A stretch of DNA of 64,000 bases from NCBI RefSeq assembly GCF_030719035.1, contig NZ_CP132203.1:6885001-6949000 (forward strand). Direction: 5' to 3'. Shown piece after piece: positions 8,697 through 15,677 of the stretch (position 1 is the first letter of the stretch; each line of letters starts with the position of its first letter). The notes beneath the pieces are model-generated. The model did not search any database and had not been told where the DNA came from. It worked only from the letters and a program-made list of their open reading frames with translations. The translations under genes and the position numbers were made by a program. The stretch comes from Hahella sp. HNIBRBA332 (lineage in GTDB: Bacteria; Pseudomonadota; Gammaproteobacteria; Pseudomonadales; Oleiphilaceae).

Positions 8697-9473
8697 ATGG
8701 CGACTTTTATAGATAGCCATTGCCACTTTGATTTTCCCGATTTCGATGACGACAGGGAAGAGGTGTTACTCAGTGCCAGGGAATTGGGGGTAAAGCGTAT
8801 CGTTGCGCCCTCGGTAGGTATTCAAAATTGGGCTCGTATATCTCAGTTGGCTAAGAGCTTTGACGAGCTTGATTTCGCGCTGGGTATCCATCCTCTCTAT
8901 CTGCGCGAGCACTCAGAATTCCATCTGAATGAGTTGGGTGACAGGTTGCGCGAACAGCGTACGGATGTCTCCGCCGTGGGCGAATGTGGGCTGGATGCAA
9001 CGGCGGACATTGATTTTGACTCGCAGATGCTTTTTTTGTGTGAGCAGCTAAGGATGGCGAAAGCGCTAGATCTTCCTGTGATTCTTCACTCAAGAAAGAC
9101 TCATAGTCAGCTTGTGAAGCTGGTCAAAGAATCTGGCGTTAAGTGTGGTGTTGTGCACGCCTTCTCAGGAAGCTATGAAGAGGGGATGCAGTTTGTAAGG
9201 CTGGGGCTCAAATTAGGTGTTGGCGGCGTCATCACCTATGACCGAGCGCAAAAAACCAGGAAAGCGATTTCCAGACTTCCCTTGGAGTCCCTGTTGTTAG
9301 AAACCGACGCTCCGGATATGCCGTTGTGTGGTCGACAGGGGCGGCGTAATTCACCAGAATTGATTCCCCTGGTATTTAGTGTGTTGTGCGCTTTGAGAGA
9401 AGAGGCCCCAGAACGGATATCCGACACGATTCTTCAAAACACTATCGATACATTCGATTTTCCCAAGCCTTGA
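8697..9473 (+). CDS. TatD-family metal-dependent hydrolase (YjjV-like)
   Basis: This is an amidohydrolase-type TIM barrel of 258 residues, a probable 3'-5' DNase or phosphodiesterase. The metal and catalytic motifs of TatD proteins are present: DSHCH at residues 6-10 (HxH), GECGLDA (Glu), LHSRK, VHAFSGS, and the late ETDAPDMP Asp. AGAGGA lies just upstream of the ATG at 8697; a TTG at 8691 would add two residues. The E. coli paralogue YjjV lies near prfC, consistent with this neighbour. The exact substrate is not shown by the sequence. Confidence 0.88.
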   Translation: MATFIDSHCHFDFPDFDDDREEVLLSARELGVKRIVAPSVGIQNWARISQLAKSFDELDFALGIHPLYLREHSEFHLNELGDRLREQRTDVSAVGECGLDATADIDFDSQMLFLCEQLRMAKALDLPVILHSRKTHSQLVKLVKESGVKCGVVHAFSGSYEEGMQFVRLGLKLGVGGVITYDRAQKTRKAISRLPLESLLLETDAPDMPLCGRQGRRNSPELIPLVFSVLCALREEAPERISDTILQNTIDTFDFPKP

Positions 9474-9542
9474 GTCGAAGCCTTAACTTTGTGGGCTGTG
9501 TAATTAATTGGATTTAGAGTAGCAATTGAGCAGGAAGTGCAA

Positions 9543-9709
9543 TATAATCCTGCGCCCGGATTTGCAATATAGTTAGGAACTTTGGCGAAGCCCCGAAGCC
9601 CGAGTTTCGAAAAGTCAGAACGTCGTTGTAACTTTCCCCGAAGGAGAGGCGCAGCGTGCGTTTTATTTGGATTAATCAGCCGAGAATTTAAGAGTAAGGC
9701 GGGATTTAA
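9543..9709 (+). promoter_or_regulatory. rplM-rpsI promoter (-10) and about 150-nt leader
   Basis: TATAAT at 9543-9548 gives a good -10 box with a poor -35. The transcript would carry a leader of about 150 nt before rplM. In E. coli L13 binds the rplM leader and represses the operon; whether this leader folds similarly cannot be decided by eye. Confidence 0.42.
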
Positions 9710-10138
9710 ATGAAAACGATCAGCGCTAAGCCAGAAACCGTAAAGCGTGACTGGTATGTTATAGACGCGACCGACAAGACGCTTGGACGTCTTTCTACTG
9801 AAATCGCCCGTCGCTTGAGGGGCAAGCACAAAGCGGAATATACCCCTCATGTTGACACTGGGGATTACATTGTTGTGGTAAACGCAGAGAAAGTGCGTGT
9901 TACTGGTAACAAAGCTCAAGACAAAATGTACTATCGTCACACAGGCTATCCTGGCGGCTTGAAAGAAATGTCTTTCGATAAGCTGATCCAACATGCTCCT
10001 GAGCGTGTTATCGAAACAGCTGTTAAAGGCATGATGCCGCGCAATCCTTTAGGTCGTGCGATGCTGAAAAAGCTCAAGGTATACGCTTCGGCTGAACACC
10101 CGCATACCGCTCAGCAACCGATTGAACTGAAAATTTAA
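9710..10138 (+). CDS. rplM: 50S ribosomal protein L13
   Basis: The 142 residues are the same length as E. coli L13. The conserved core is evident: WYVIDATDKTLGRLSTEIA, YTPHVDTGDYIVVVNAEKV, YYRHTGYPGG and MMPRNPLGRAMLKKLKVY. It is an early-assembling large-subunit protein contacting 23S rRNA domains. It heads a two-gene operon with rpsI, 11 nt apart from it. Confidence 0.98.
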   Translation: MKTISAKPETVKRDWYVIDATDKTLGRLSTEIARRLRGKHKAEYTPHVDTGDYIVVVNAEKVRVTGNKAQDKMYYRHTGYPGGLKEMSFDKLIQHAPERVIETAVKGMMPRNPLGRAMLKKLKVYASAEHPHTAQQPIELKI

Positions 10139-10149
10139 GGAAGGTGGAT

Positions 10150-10542
10150 ATGTCTGTTACTCAATACTACGGTACAGGTCGTCGTAAAACTTCGACTGCT
10201 CGCGTCTTCCTGAGACCCGGTAGCGGAAAAATTACTGTGAACCAGACTGATCTGGATTCATACTTTGGTCGTGAAACCGCGCGTATGGTCGTACGTCAGC
10301 CTCTGGAGTTGTTGGACTCTATTGGCAATTTTGATGTATTTGTTACTGTTAAAGGCGGTGGTCCTTCTGGCCAAGCTGGCGCAATTCGTCACGGCATCAC
10401 TCGTGCGCTGATTCAATATGATGAAGCGAATCGTTCTCCGCTGCGTAAGGCCGGTTACGTTACTCGCGATGCTCGTGAAGTTGAACGTAAGAAAGTGGGT
10501 CTGCGTAAAGCGCGTAAGCGTCCGCAATTCTCCAAGCGTTAA
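10150..10542 (+). CDS. rpsI: 30S ribosomal protein S9
   Basis: The 130 residues match E. coli S9. Diagnostic features are YYGTGRRKTSTARVFLRPG, GGGPSGQAGAIRHGI and the basic tail ending RPQFSKR, which in S9 reaches the decoding/P-site region. AAGGTGG lies 3-9 nt before the ATG, with an upstream GTG (10144) less likely as start. A strong terminator follows. Confidence 0.98.
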   Translation: MSVTQYYGTGRRKTSTARVFLRPGSGKITVNQTDLDSYFGRETARMVVRQPLELLDSIGNFDVFVTVKGGGPSGQAGAIRHGITRALIQYDEANRSPLRKAGYVTRDAREVERKKVGLRKARKRPQFSKR

Positions 10543-10558
10543 TCGATACGCTAAAATA

Positions 10559-10585
10559 AAAAGCCCGGTAATCCGGGCTTTTTTG
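10559..10585 (+). terminator. Rho-independent terminator of rplM-rpsI
   Basis: AAGCCCGG (10561-10568) pairs with CCGGGCTT (10573-10580) across a four-base loop and is followed by T residues. Confidence 0.93.
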
Positions 10586-10675
10586 TTTCCGCTGAACATA
10601 AGCGAAAATCGTCCGACGGATATTTAACTTGGATCAATATTGTTGAGACAAGGCCTCGCCGCACGTGCGTCGTCC

Positions 10676-10704
10676 TTGTATCGATAAGGCATTTTAATTA
10701 GTAT
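10676..10704 (+). promoter_or_regulatory. Candidate petABC promoter
   Basis: TTGTAT (10676-10681), a 17-nt spacer and TAGTAT (10699-10704) precede petA by about 85 nt, downstream of the rpsI terminator. Confidence 0.42.
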
Positions 10705-10789
10705 GTCAGCCGGATTTTACGCCTGAAGAAATAAGAGCATAATGGCCTGATTTTGGCCTCAAATTGCTGCCTGATGGGAGAAACCTAGT

Positions 10790-11371
10790 ATGACGAAAGA
10801 CGACGTGAATAAGAGCCGCCGTCGTTTTCTGGTGGGAGCAACCTCGGTCGTTGGAGGTATCGGCGCCATCGGCGCAGCCGTGCCTTTTGTCGCTTCCTGG
10901 AACCCTAGCGCTAAAGCAAAAGCCGCTGGCGCGCCTGTTAAGGTCAATATCAGTAAGCTTGAACCTGGTCAACAGATGACTGTTGAATGGCGGGGCAAGC
11001 CTGTTTGGGTTGTGCGGAGAACGCCGGAAATGCTGAAAGGCTTGGATTCGATTACGGAAGAACTGCAGGACCCGCAATCCGAAAAGCTACAGCAACCCGC
11101 ATACGCTCAAAACCCTCATCGCTCCATCAAAGATGAATACGTCATACTGGTTGGAATTTGTACGCATCTGGGTTGCTCGCCAAAGTTCTTGCCAGAGGTC
11201 ATTCCCGATGAAACCGTTGGCGGTTTTTACTGTCCTTGTCATGGTAGCAAGTTCGACTTGGCGGGAAGGGTCTTCAAAGATGTTCCTGCTCCAAAGAATC
11301 TTGAAGTGCCTCCCCACATGTATGTTGATGACGTGAACCTCATCGTAGGTGAAGACAAGGAGAACGCATAA
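10790..11371 (+). CDS. petA: Ubiquinol-cytochrome c reductase, Rieske iron-sulfur subunit
   Basis: This subunit of respiratory complex III passes electrons from ubiquinol to cytochrome c1. The N-terminus carries a twin-arginine signal anchor (SRRRFLVGATSVVGGIG) that keeps the protein membrane-tethered after Tat export. The C-terminal Rieske fold has both cluster boxes: C124-T-H126-L-G-C129 and C148-P-C150-H151-G-S. Thus all four Fe ligands and the disulfide cysteines are present. The 193 residues are typical of proteobacteria. petB starts on the last base of the petA stop codon. Confidence 0.97.
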   Translation: MTKDDVNKSRRRFLVGATSVVGGIGAIGAAVPFVASWNPSAKAKAAGAPVKVNISKLEPGQQMTVEWRGKPVWVVRRTPEMLKGLDSITEELQDPQSEKLQQPAYAQNPHRSIKDEYVILVGICTHLGCSPKFLPEVIPDETVGGFYCPCHGSKFDLAGRVFKDVPAPKNLEVPPHMYVDDVNLIVGEDKENA

Positions 11372-12603
11372 TGCAGAAGCTTATCCAGTGGATCGACGAT
11401 CGCCTGCCAATCGTCGATGCCTTCGAAAAGCACATGAGCAAGTACTATGCGCCAAAAAACTTTAACGTATGGTATTTCTTTGGTTCTTTGTCTTTGGTTG
11501 TTCTAATTAACCAGTTGCTTACGGGCATTTGGTTGACAATGAGCTATAACCCCTCCGCTGAAGGCGCGTTTGCTTCAGTAGAGTACATTATGCGCGATGT
11601 TGAGTTCGGGTGGCTGATTCGATTGATGCATTCGACTGGCGCATCCGCTTTCTTTGTCGTCGTTTACCTGCATATGTTCCGAGGGCTCTTGTACGGTTCT
11701 TATAAAAAGCCCCGTGAGCTAGTTTGGATCTTTGGCATGACCATCTATCTGTGCTTGATGGCGGAAGCATTCTTGGGCTATTTGTTGCCTTGGGGGCAAA
11801 TGTCATACTGGGGCGCGCAAGTTATTGTTTCTCTATTTGGGGCCATACCTTATGTGGGGGAAGACTTGGCTCAATGGATTCGGGGCGACTATCTAATATC
11901 GGGTATTACCCTTAACCGATTCTTTGCTTTGCATGTCATCGCTTTACCAATCGTACTGCTTGGTTTGGTGGTATTGCATATTTTGGCGCTACATGAAGTG
12001 GGGTCTAATAACCCGGATGGCGTTGAAATTAAAAAGAATAAGGATGAAAACGGCATTCCTAAAGATGGAATTCCCTTTCACCCCTACTATACGGTGCATG
12101 ACATCGTAGCTTTGATTGTATTCTTGTTCGTATTCTGCGTAGTCGTATTCTATTTTCCTGAAATGAATGGCTACTTCCTTGAAAAGCCTAACTTCGAGCC
12201 GGCAAACCCGCTGAAAACCCCTGAGCATATTGCGCCGGTATGGTACTTCACACCTTTCTACGCGATGCTTCGTGCAATCACATACCCACTATTTGGTGTG
12301 GACGCGAAGTTCTGGGGCGTCGTCGTTATGGGGGCTGCAATAGCAATTCTGTTTGTGTTGCCTTGGTTGGATCGCAGCCCTGTGAAGTCTATTCGTTATA
12401 AGGGAGCGATGAGTAAAATTGCACTTTTAGTGCTTGTCGTCAGCTTCGTAATTTTGGGCGTTTGTGGAGTCTTGCCGGCTAATGAGCAGCCGAGTTGGCT
12501 TGCTCCTCTATGTACAGGCTTATATTTCGCTTACTTCCTATTGATGCCTTGGTATACCAGAGCAGAAAAGACTAAACCTGTACCAGAGAGGGTGACTCAC
12601 TAA
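11371..12603 (+). CDS. petB: Cytochrome b subunit of the bc1 complex
   Basis: This multi-span membrane protein of 410 residues holds the low- and high-potential b haems and both quinone sites. Eight hydrophobic helices are visible. Haem-ligand His residues fall in the RLMHSTGASAFF / LHMFRGLLYGSYK helix and in the RFFALHVIALP / VVLHILALHEVGSNNP helix. The Qo-site tetrad reads PVWY rather than the PEWY of mitochondria. It overlaps petA by one base and petC by one base (TAATG), indicating a tightly coupled operon. Confidence 0.97.
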   Translation: MQKLIQWIDDRLPIVDAFEKHMSKYYAPKNFNVWYFFGSLSLVVLINQLLTGIWLTMSYNPSAEGAFASVEYIMRDVEFGWLIRLMHSTGASAFFVVVYLHMFRGLLYGSYKKPRELVWIFGMTIYLCLMAEAFLGYLLPWGQMSYWGAQVIVSLFGAIPYVGEDLAQWIRGDYLISGITLNRFFALHVIALPIVLLGLVVLHILALHEVGSNNPDGVEIKKNKDENGIPKDGIPFHPYYTVHDIVALIVFLFVFCVVVFYFPEMNGYFLEKPNFEPANPLKTPEHIAPVWYFTPFYAMLRAITYPLFGVDAKFWGVVVMGAAIAILFVLPWLDRSPVKSIRYKGAMSKIALLVLVVSFVILGVCGVLPANEQPSWLAPLCTGLYFAYFLLMPWYTRAEKTKPVPERVTH

Positions 12604-13361
12604 TGAAAAGCATACTCAAAGTTCTGCTTCTCTCGTGCGTGACGTCTCTTGCACATGCGGCCGGCGGCGGAGACGTTCATTTGGATCATGTGGATGTTGA
12701 TATTCGCGATAAGCCTTCTTTGCAAAGAGGGGCTGCGATGTTTACCAACTATTGCATGGGCTGCCACTCATTAAAGTATTCTCGTTATGAGCGTGTAGCG
12801 GATGATATCGGTATTCCGCACAACCTTTACGAAGAGAATCTAATCTTCGGCGATGCGAAGATCGGGCAGCTGATGGATATCGCAATGGCTCCTTCCATGG
12901 CGCAAAGTTGGTTTGGCGCAGCGCCTCCTGATTTGACTCTGGTTTCTAGGTTGCGCGGGCCGGATTGGTTGTATAGCTATTTGCGGGGATTCTATAAAGA
13001 CGAGTCTCGTCCGTGGGGTGTCAACAATGTTGTATTTAAAGACGTTGGTATGCCCCATGTTCTAGTCGATCTGCAGGGACTGTGCGCTGAAAAGCCAGAG
13101 CTGGGCAGCAAGGCGGGTATTGACCCCCTAAGTGGTGTTGAAGTTGGTGCGCCGGGGTGTAAGTCATTTGCTACAACGGGCAGCATGGAGCCGCAGGAGT
13201 ATGATGCTGCGATTCGAGATATGGTCAACTTCCTGGCTTATGTAGGCGAGCCGTCAAGGTTGGAAAGTGAAGAGATCGCCCCGTTCGTGTTGTTGTTCTT
13301 GGTGGTTCTGTTCGTTCCTGCATACCTCCTCAACAGAGAATATTGGAAAGACGTTCACTAG
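12603..13361 (+). CDS. petC: Cytochrome c1 subunit of the bc1 complex
   Basis: The protein has 252 residues. A Sec signal (residues 1-19, ending LAHA) precedes a class I c-type domain with the haem-attachment motif C51-M-G-C54-H55. An axial-Met region lies near DIAMAPSMAQSWFGAAPPDL. A single C-terminal membrane anchor (residues about 225-243) ends LLNREYWKDVH. It accepts electrons from the Rieske protein and passes them to soluble or membrane cytochrome c. It is the last gene of petABC and is followed by a terminator. Confidence 0.96.
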   Translation: MKSILKVLLLSCVTSLAHAAGGGDVHLDHVDVDIRDKPSLQRGAAMFTNYCMGCHSLKYSRYERVADDIGIPHNLYEENLIFGDAKIGQLMDIAMAPSMAQSWFGAAPPDLTLVSRLRGPDWLYSYLRGFYKDESRPWGVNNVVFKDVGMPHVLVDLQGLCAEKPELGSKAGIDPLSGVEVGAPGCKSFATTGSMEPQEYDAAIRDMVNFLAYVGEPSRLESEEIAPFVLLFLVVLFVPAYLLNREYWKDVH

Positions 13362-13397
13362 TCTTTTCGTGTATAATGTTCGACCTTGGATAAAAGC

Positions 13398-13434
13398 TCC
13401 AGCATCGGGTGCCCCTGATGCTGGAATTTTTCTT
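13398..13434 (+). terminator. Rho-independent terminator after petC
   Basis: A GC-rich hairpin (TCCAGCATC pairing with GATGCTGGA) is followed by a T-rich stretch. A perfect TATAAT at 13372-13377 lies just upstream (see findings). Confidence 0.85.
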
Positions 13435-13472
13435 TCTGAATAATCTGAGTTGCAAGCGACCGAGGTAATTCT

Positions 13473-14105
13473 ATGGGAGTCGTGACCAAACGGTCATCAA
13501 TGACATTTTTTTCTGATCCGCAGAGCCACTACAGTCATAGAGTTCGTATTGTTTTGGCTGAGAAAGGGGTGGCTGTAGATATCATCGATGTTGATCCTGA
13601 TGATAAGCCTGCGGAAATTGCCGACCTAAATCCTTATAACACGCTGCCAACCTTGGTGGATCGTGAGCTGTCGCTGTACGAACCAAACATCATGATGGAG
13701 TATTTGGATGAGCGTTTCCCTCATCCGCCTCTATTGCCGGTATATCCGGTTGCGCGAGCGCAGAGCCGGTTGTTGATGTACCGAATCCAAAAAGATTGGT
13801 GTAGCTTGGCGGATATTGTTCTGCAAAGTAAAACTGACACTGCAGAGGTTGAAGAGGCGCGTAAACAGCTTCGTGAAAGCTTGATAGCCGCCGCCCCTAT
13901 CTTTTCAGAAAAGCCGTATTTTATGAGCGAGGAGTTTACAATTGTAGACTGCTGCGTCGCTCCACTGTTATGGCGTTTAAAGCTCATGAAGATTGAGCTT
14001 CCTGAAAAGCCGGCTAAGCCGTTGATCAAGTACATGGAGCGCCTGTTCTCGCGCGAGTCCTTTAAAGCTAGCCTGTCCGATATCGAACAGGAAATGTTTA
14101 GCTGA
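13473..14105 (+). CDS. sspA: Stringent starvation protein A
   Basis: SspA is a GST-fold, RNA polymerase-associated regulator of stationary-phase and acid-stress transcription. The 210 residues show a thioredoxin-like N-terminal half (FFSDPQSHYSHRVRIVLAEKG, LNPYNTLPTLVDRELSLYE), MMEYLDERFPHPPLLPVYP and an all-helical C-terminal half. The catalytic GST residues are not conserved, as is usual for SspA. The ATG at 13473 is used; ATG at 13500 would drop nine residues. It lies upstream of sspB as in E. coli. Confidence 0.95.
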   Translation: MGVVTKRSSMTFFSDPQSHYSHRVRIVLAEKGVAVDIIDVDPDDKPAEIADLNPYNTLPTLVDRELSLYEPNIMMEYLDERFPHPPLLPVYPVARAQSRLLMYRIQKDWCSLADIVLQSKTDTAEVEEARKQLRESLIAAAPIFSEKPYFMSEEFTIVDCCVAPLLWRLKLMKIELPEKPAKPLIKYMERLFSRESFKASLSDIEQEMFS

Positions 14106-14166
14106 TACGTCTAACTGAAGGGGTCTGTACAAGGCCCCTTAAGCTCAAATTGAATTGGCAAAACCA

Positions 14167-14589
14167 ATGACTCCCAGTCGTCCCTATTTGTTGCGAGCTC
14201 TGAACGAGTGGATTCTTGATAATCATCTCACGCCTTATGTGGTAGTGGATGCATCGCTTCAAGGTGTAGAAGTGCCGCGTGACTTTGTGAGCAATGGCCA
14301 AATCGTGCTCAATATCAGTCCGCAGGCCGTACGAGGTTTGAGTATAGGTAATGATTATCTTGAATTTAGCGCCCGTTTTGGTGGTGTGCCGCGTCAAGTG
14401 TCCGTTCCGGTAATGGCGGTATTGGCTATATACGCGAAGGAAAATGGTCAGGGTATGGTCTTTGGCTCTGAGCCTGGTGGAGCGCCTGAGCCGCCCAGCA
14501 ATAAAGGTAAGCCAGGGACTCCTCCAGCGCCTCCCCCGAAAGGTGGAGGGCGAGAAGGTTCCAAACCGAGCCTGAAGATCGTCAAATAA
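14167..14589 (+). CDS. sspB: ClpXP protease specificity-enhancing factor SspB
   Basis: SspB binds ssrA-tagged peptides and delivers them to ClpXP. The N-terminal domain (residues 1 to about 100) matches E. coli: SRPYLLRALNEWILDN, GQIVLNISPQAV, FSARFGGVPRQVSVPV, VLAIYAKENG. A Pro/Gly/Lys-rich flexible linker (about residues 105-133) follows. The last residues PSLKIVK correspond to the ClpX-docking XB tail of E. coli SspB (PALRVVK). A TTG at 14155 would add four residues; ATG 14167 is preferred by similarity, although neither has a strong ribosome binding site. Confidence 0.94.
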   Translation: MTPSRPYLLRALNEWILDNHLTPYVVVDASLQGVEVPRDFVSNGQIVLNISPQAVRGLSIGNDYLEFSARFGGVPRQVSVPVMAVLAIYAKENGQGMVFGSEPGGAPEPPSNKGKPGTPPAPPPKGGGREGSKPSLKIVK

Positions 14590-14613
14590 ACGATTAGGGC
14601 TTTAGAATCTGAA

Positions 14614-14654
14614 GAGCCGGACGCAAGGTGAAAGCCTTGAATCCGGCTTTTTTG
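14614..14654 (+). terminator. Rho-independent terminator of sspAB
   Basis: AGCCGGA (14615-14621) and TCCGGCT (14642-14648) enclose a secondary stem (CAAGG/CCTTG) and are followed by a run of T. It sits between convergent sspB and diaA. Confidence 0.85.
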
Positions 14655-14659
14655 TTGCG

Positions 14660-15253
14660 TTAATCGATTGGGCCAAAAATCTCGCGGTCGATGTAGTCGC
14701 AAAGGGTATGTATTGTTAATAGATGTACTTCCTGGATGCGCGCAGTAGAAGTCATTGGAACTCGGATTTCGACATCTTCAGCCTGCAGCAAGGAGGCCAT
14801 ATTTCCACCATCTTTTCCTGTTAATGCGACCACTTTCATTCCCCTGTCGTGGGCTGCTTGAATTGCTTGAATCACATTTGCTGAATTACCGCTTGTGGAA
14901 ATGGCCAAAAGCACGTCGCCTTCTTGGCCTAGGGCGCGTATCTGCTTGGAGAACACTTCGTTGTAGCTGTAGTCGTTGGCGATGGACGTCAGTGTTGAGG
15001 TGTCAGTCGTCAGGGCGATTGCCGGTAAGCTAGGGCGCTCTCGCTCAAAACGGTTCAGCAGTTCCGAGGAGAAGTGCTGTGCATCTCCGGCTGAACCGCC
15101 ATTACCGCAAGAGAGAATTTTGTGGTCGCTAAGAAGAGCATGAACCATCAACTGGCCTGCCGCCTCAATCAGTGGGGGGAGTGATTGTGCGGACACTTGC
15201 TTCGCTTTAATGCTTTCTTCGAAGAGGTGGATGATGCGTTCAATACTGTTCAT
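14660..15253 (-). CDS. diaA: SIS-domain DnaA initiator-associating protein DiaA (GmhA-like)
   Basis: The protein has 197 residues with a single sugar isomerase (SIS) fold: CGNGGSAGDAQHFSSEL, LLAISTSGNSANVIQAI, VALTGKDGGNMA and a C-terminal RIQEVHLLTIHTLCDYID helix. DiaA tetramers bind DnaA and promote timely initiation in E. coli; the fold is shared with phosphoheptose isomerase GmhA. The lpoA-yraN-diaA gene order supports DiaA over GmhA. The frame is open upstream to 15376, but the ATG at 15253 gives the family N-terminus (MNSIERIIHLFEESIKAK). Distinguishing the two activities needs experiment. Confidence 0.85.
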   Translation of the reverse strand: MNSIERIIHLFEESIKAKQVSAQSLPPLIEAAGQLMVHALLSDHKILSCGNGGSAGDAQHFSSELLNRFERERPSLPAIALTTDTSTLTSIANDYSYNEVFSKQIRALGQEGDVLLAISTSGNSANVIQAIQAAHDRGMKVVALTGKDGGNMASLLQAEDVEIRVPMTSTARIQEVHLLTIHTLCDYIDREIFGPID

Positions 15254-15302
15254 ATAAAAATCCGGAATTAACGGTGGTGTACGTTGGTGCGAAAAGGTGG
15301 CG

Positions 15303-15677
15303 TCACCAGCAGCTAAATGCGTCTGGTATCCATTGAAAGCCGGTATTTGATTTGAGGTTTCCCACGATAACATCAAATCGACATGGCGTGTTTGTTAAAC
15401 CTTTCTTCTGAAGGTATATGCTCGCGGCAAGGATAATGCGTTGCTGCTTTTTTTGAGTGATGGACTCTGCAGCGCTGCCGAACTTGTCGTTGCTGCGGTG
15501 GCGAACTTCAATAAAAACCAAGTGTTCGCCGTGCTTGGCGATAAGATCAATCTCTCCCCCTTTGCAACGAAAATTGCGCTCAACGATGGTGAGTCCTTGA
15601 GCGCGAGCGAATTTCTCCGCTTGGCTTTCTGCAGCGCGGCCAATATCAATAGACTTGATCAGGCGCTTAAAGGGCAT
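15303..15677 (-). CDS. yraN: UPF0102 protein YraN (endonuclease-like fold)
   Basis: The protein has 124 residues and shows the UPF0102 pattern: GRAAESQAEKFARAQGLTIVERNFRCKGGEIDLIAKHGEHLVFIEVRHR. The E-I-D and E-V-R residues recall the catalytic core of Holliday-junction-resolvase-like nucleases. The ATG overlaps the lpoA stop region by one base, so translation is coupled. The cellular role is not established. Confidence 0.93.
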   Translation of the reverse strand: MPFKRLIKSIDIGRAAESQAEKFARAQGLTIVERNFRCKGGEIDLIAKHGEHLVFIEVRHRSNDKFGSAAESITQKKQQRIILAASIYLQKKGLTNTPCRFDVIVGNLKSNTGFQWIPDAFSCW

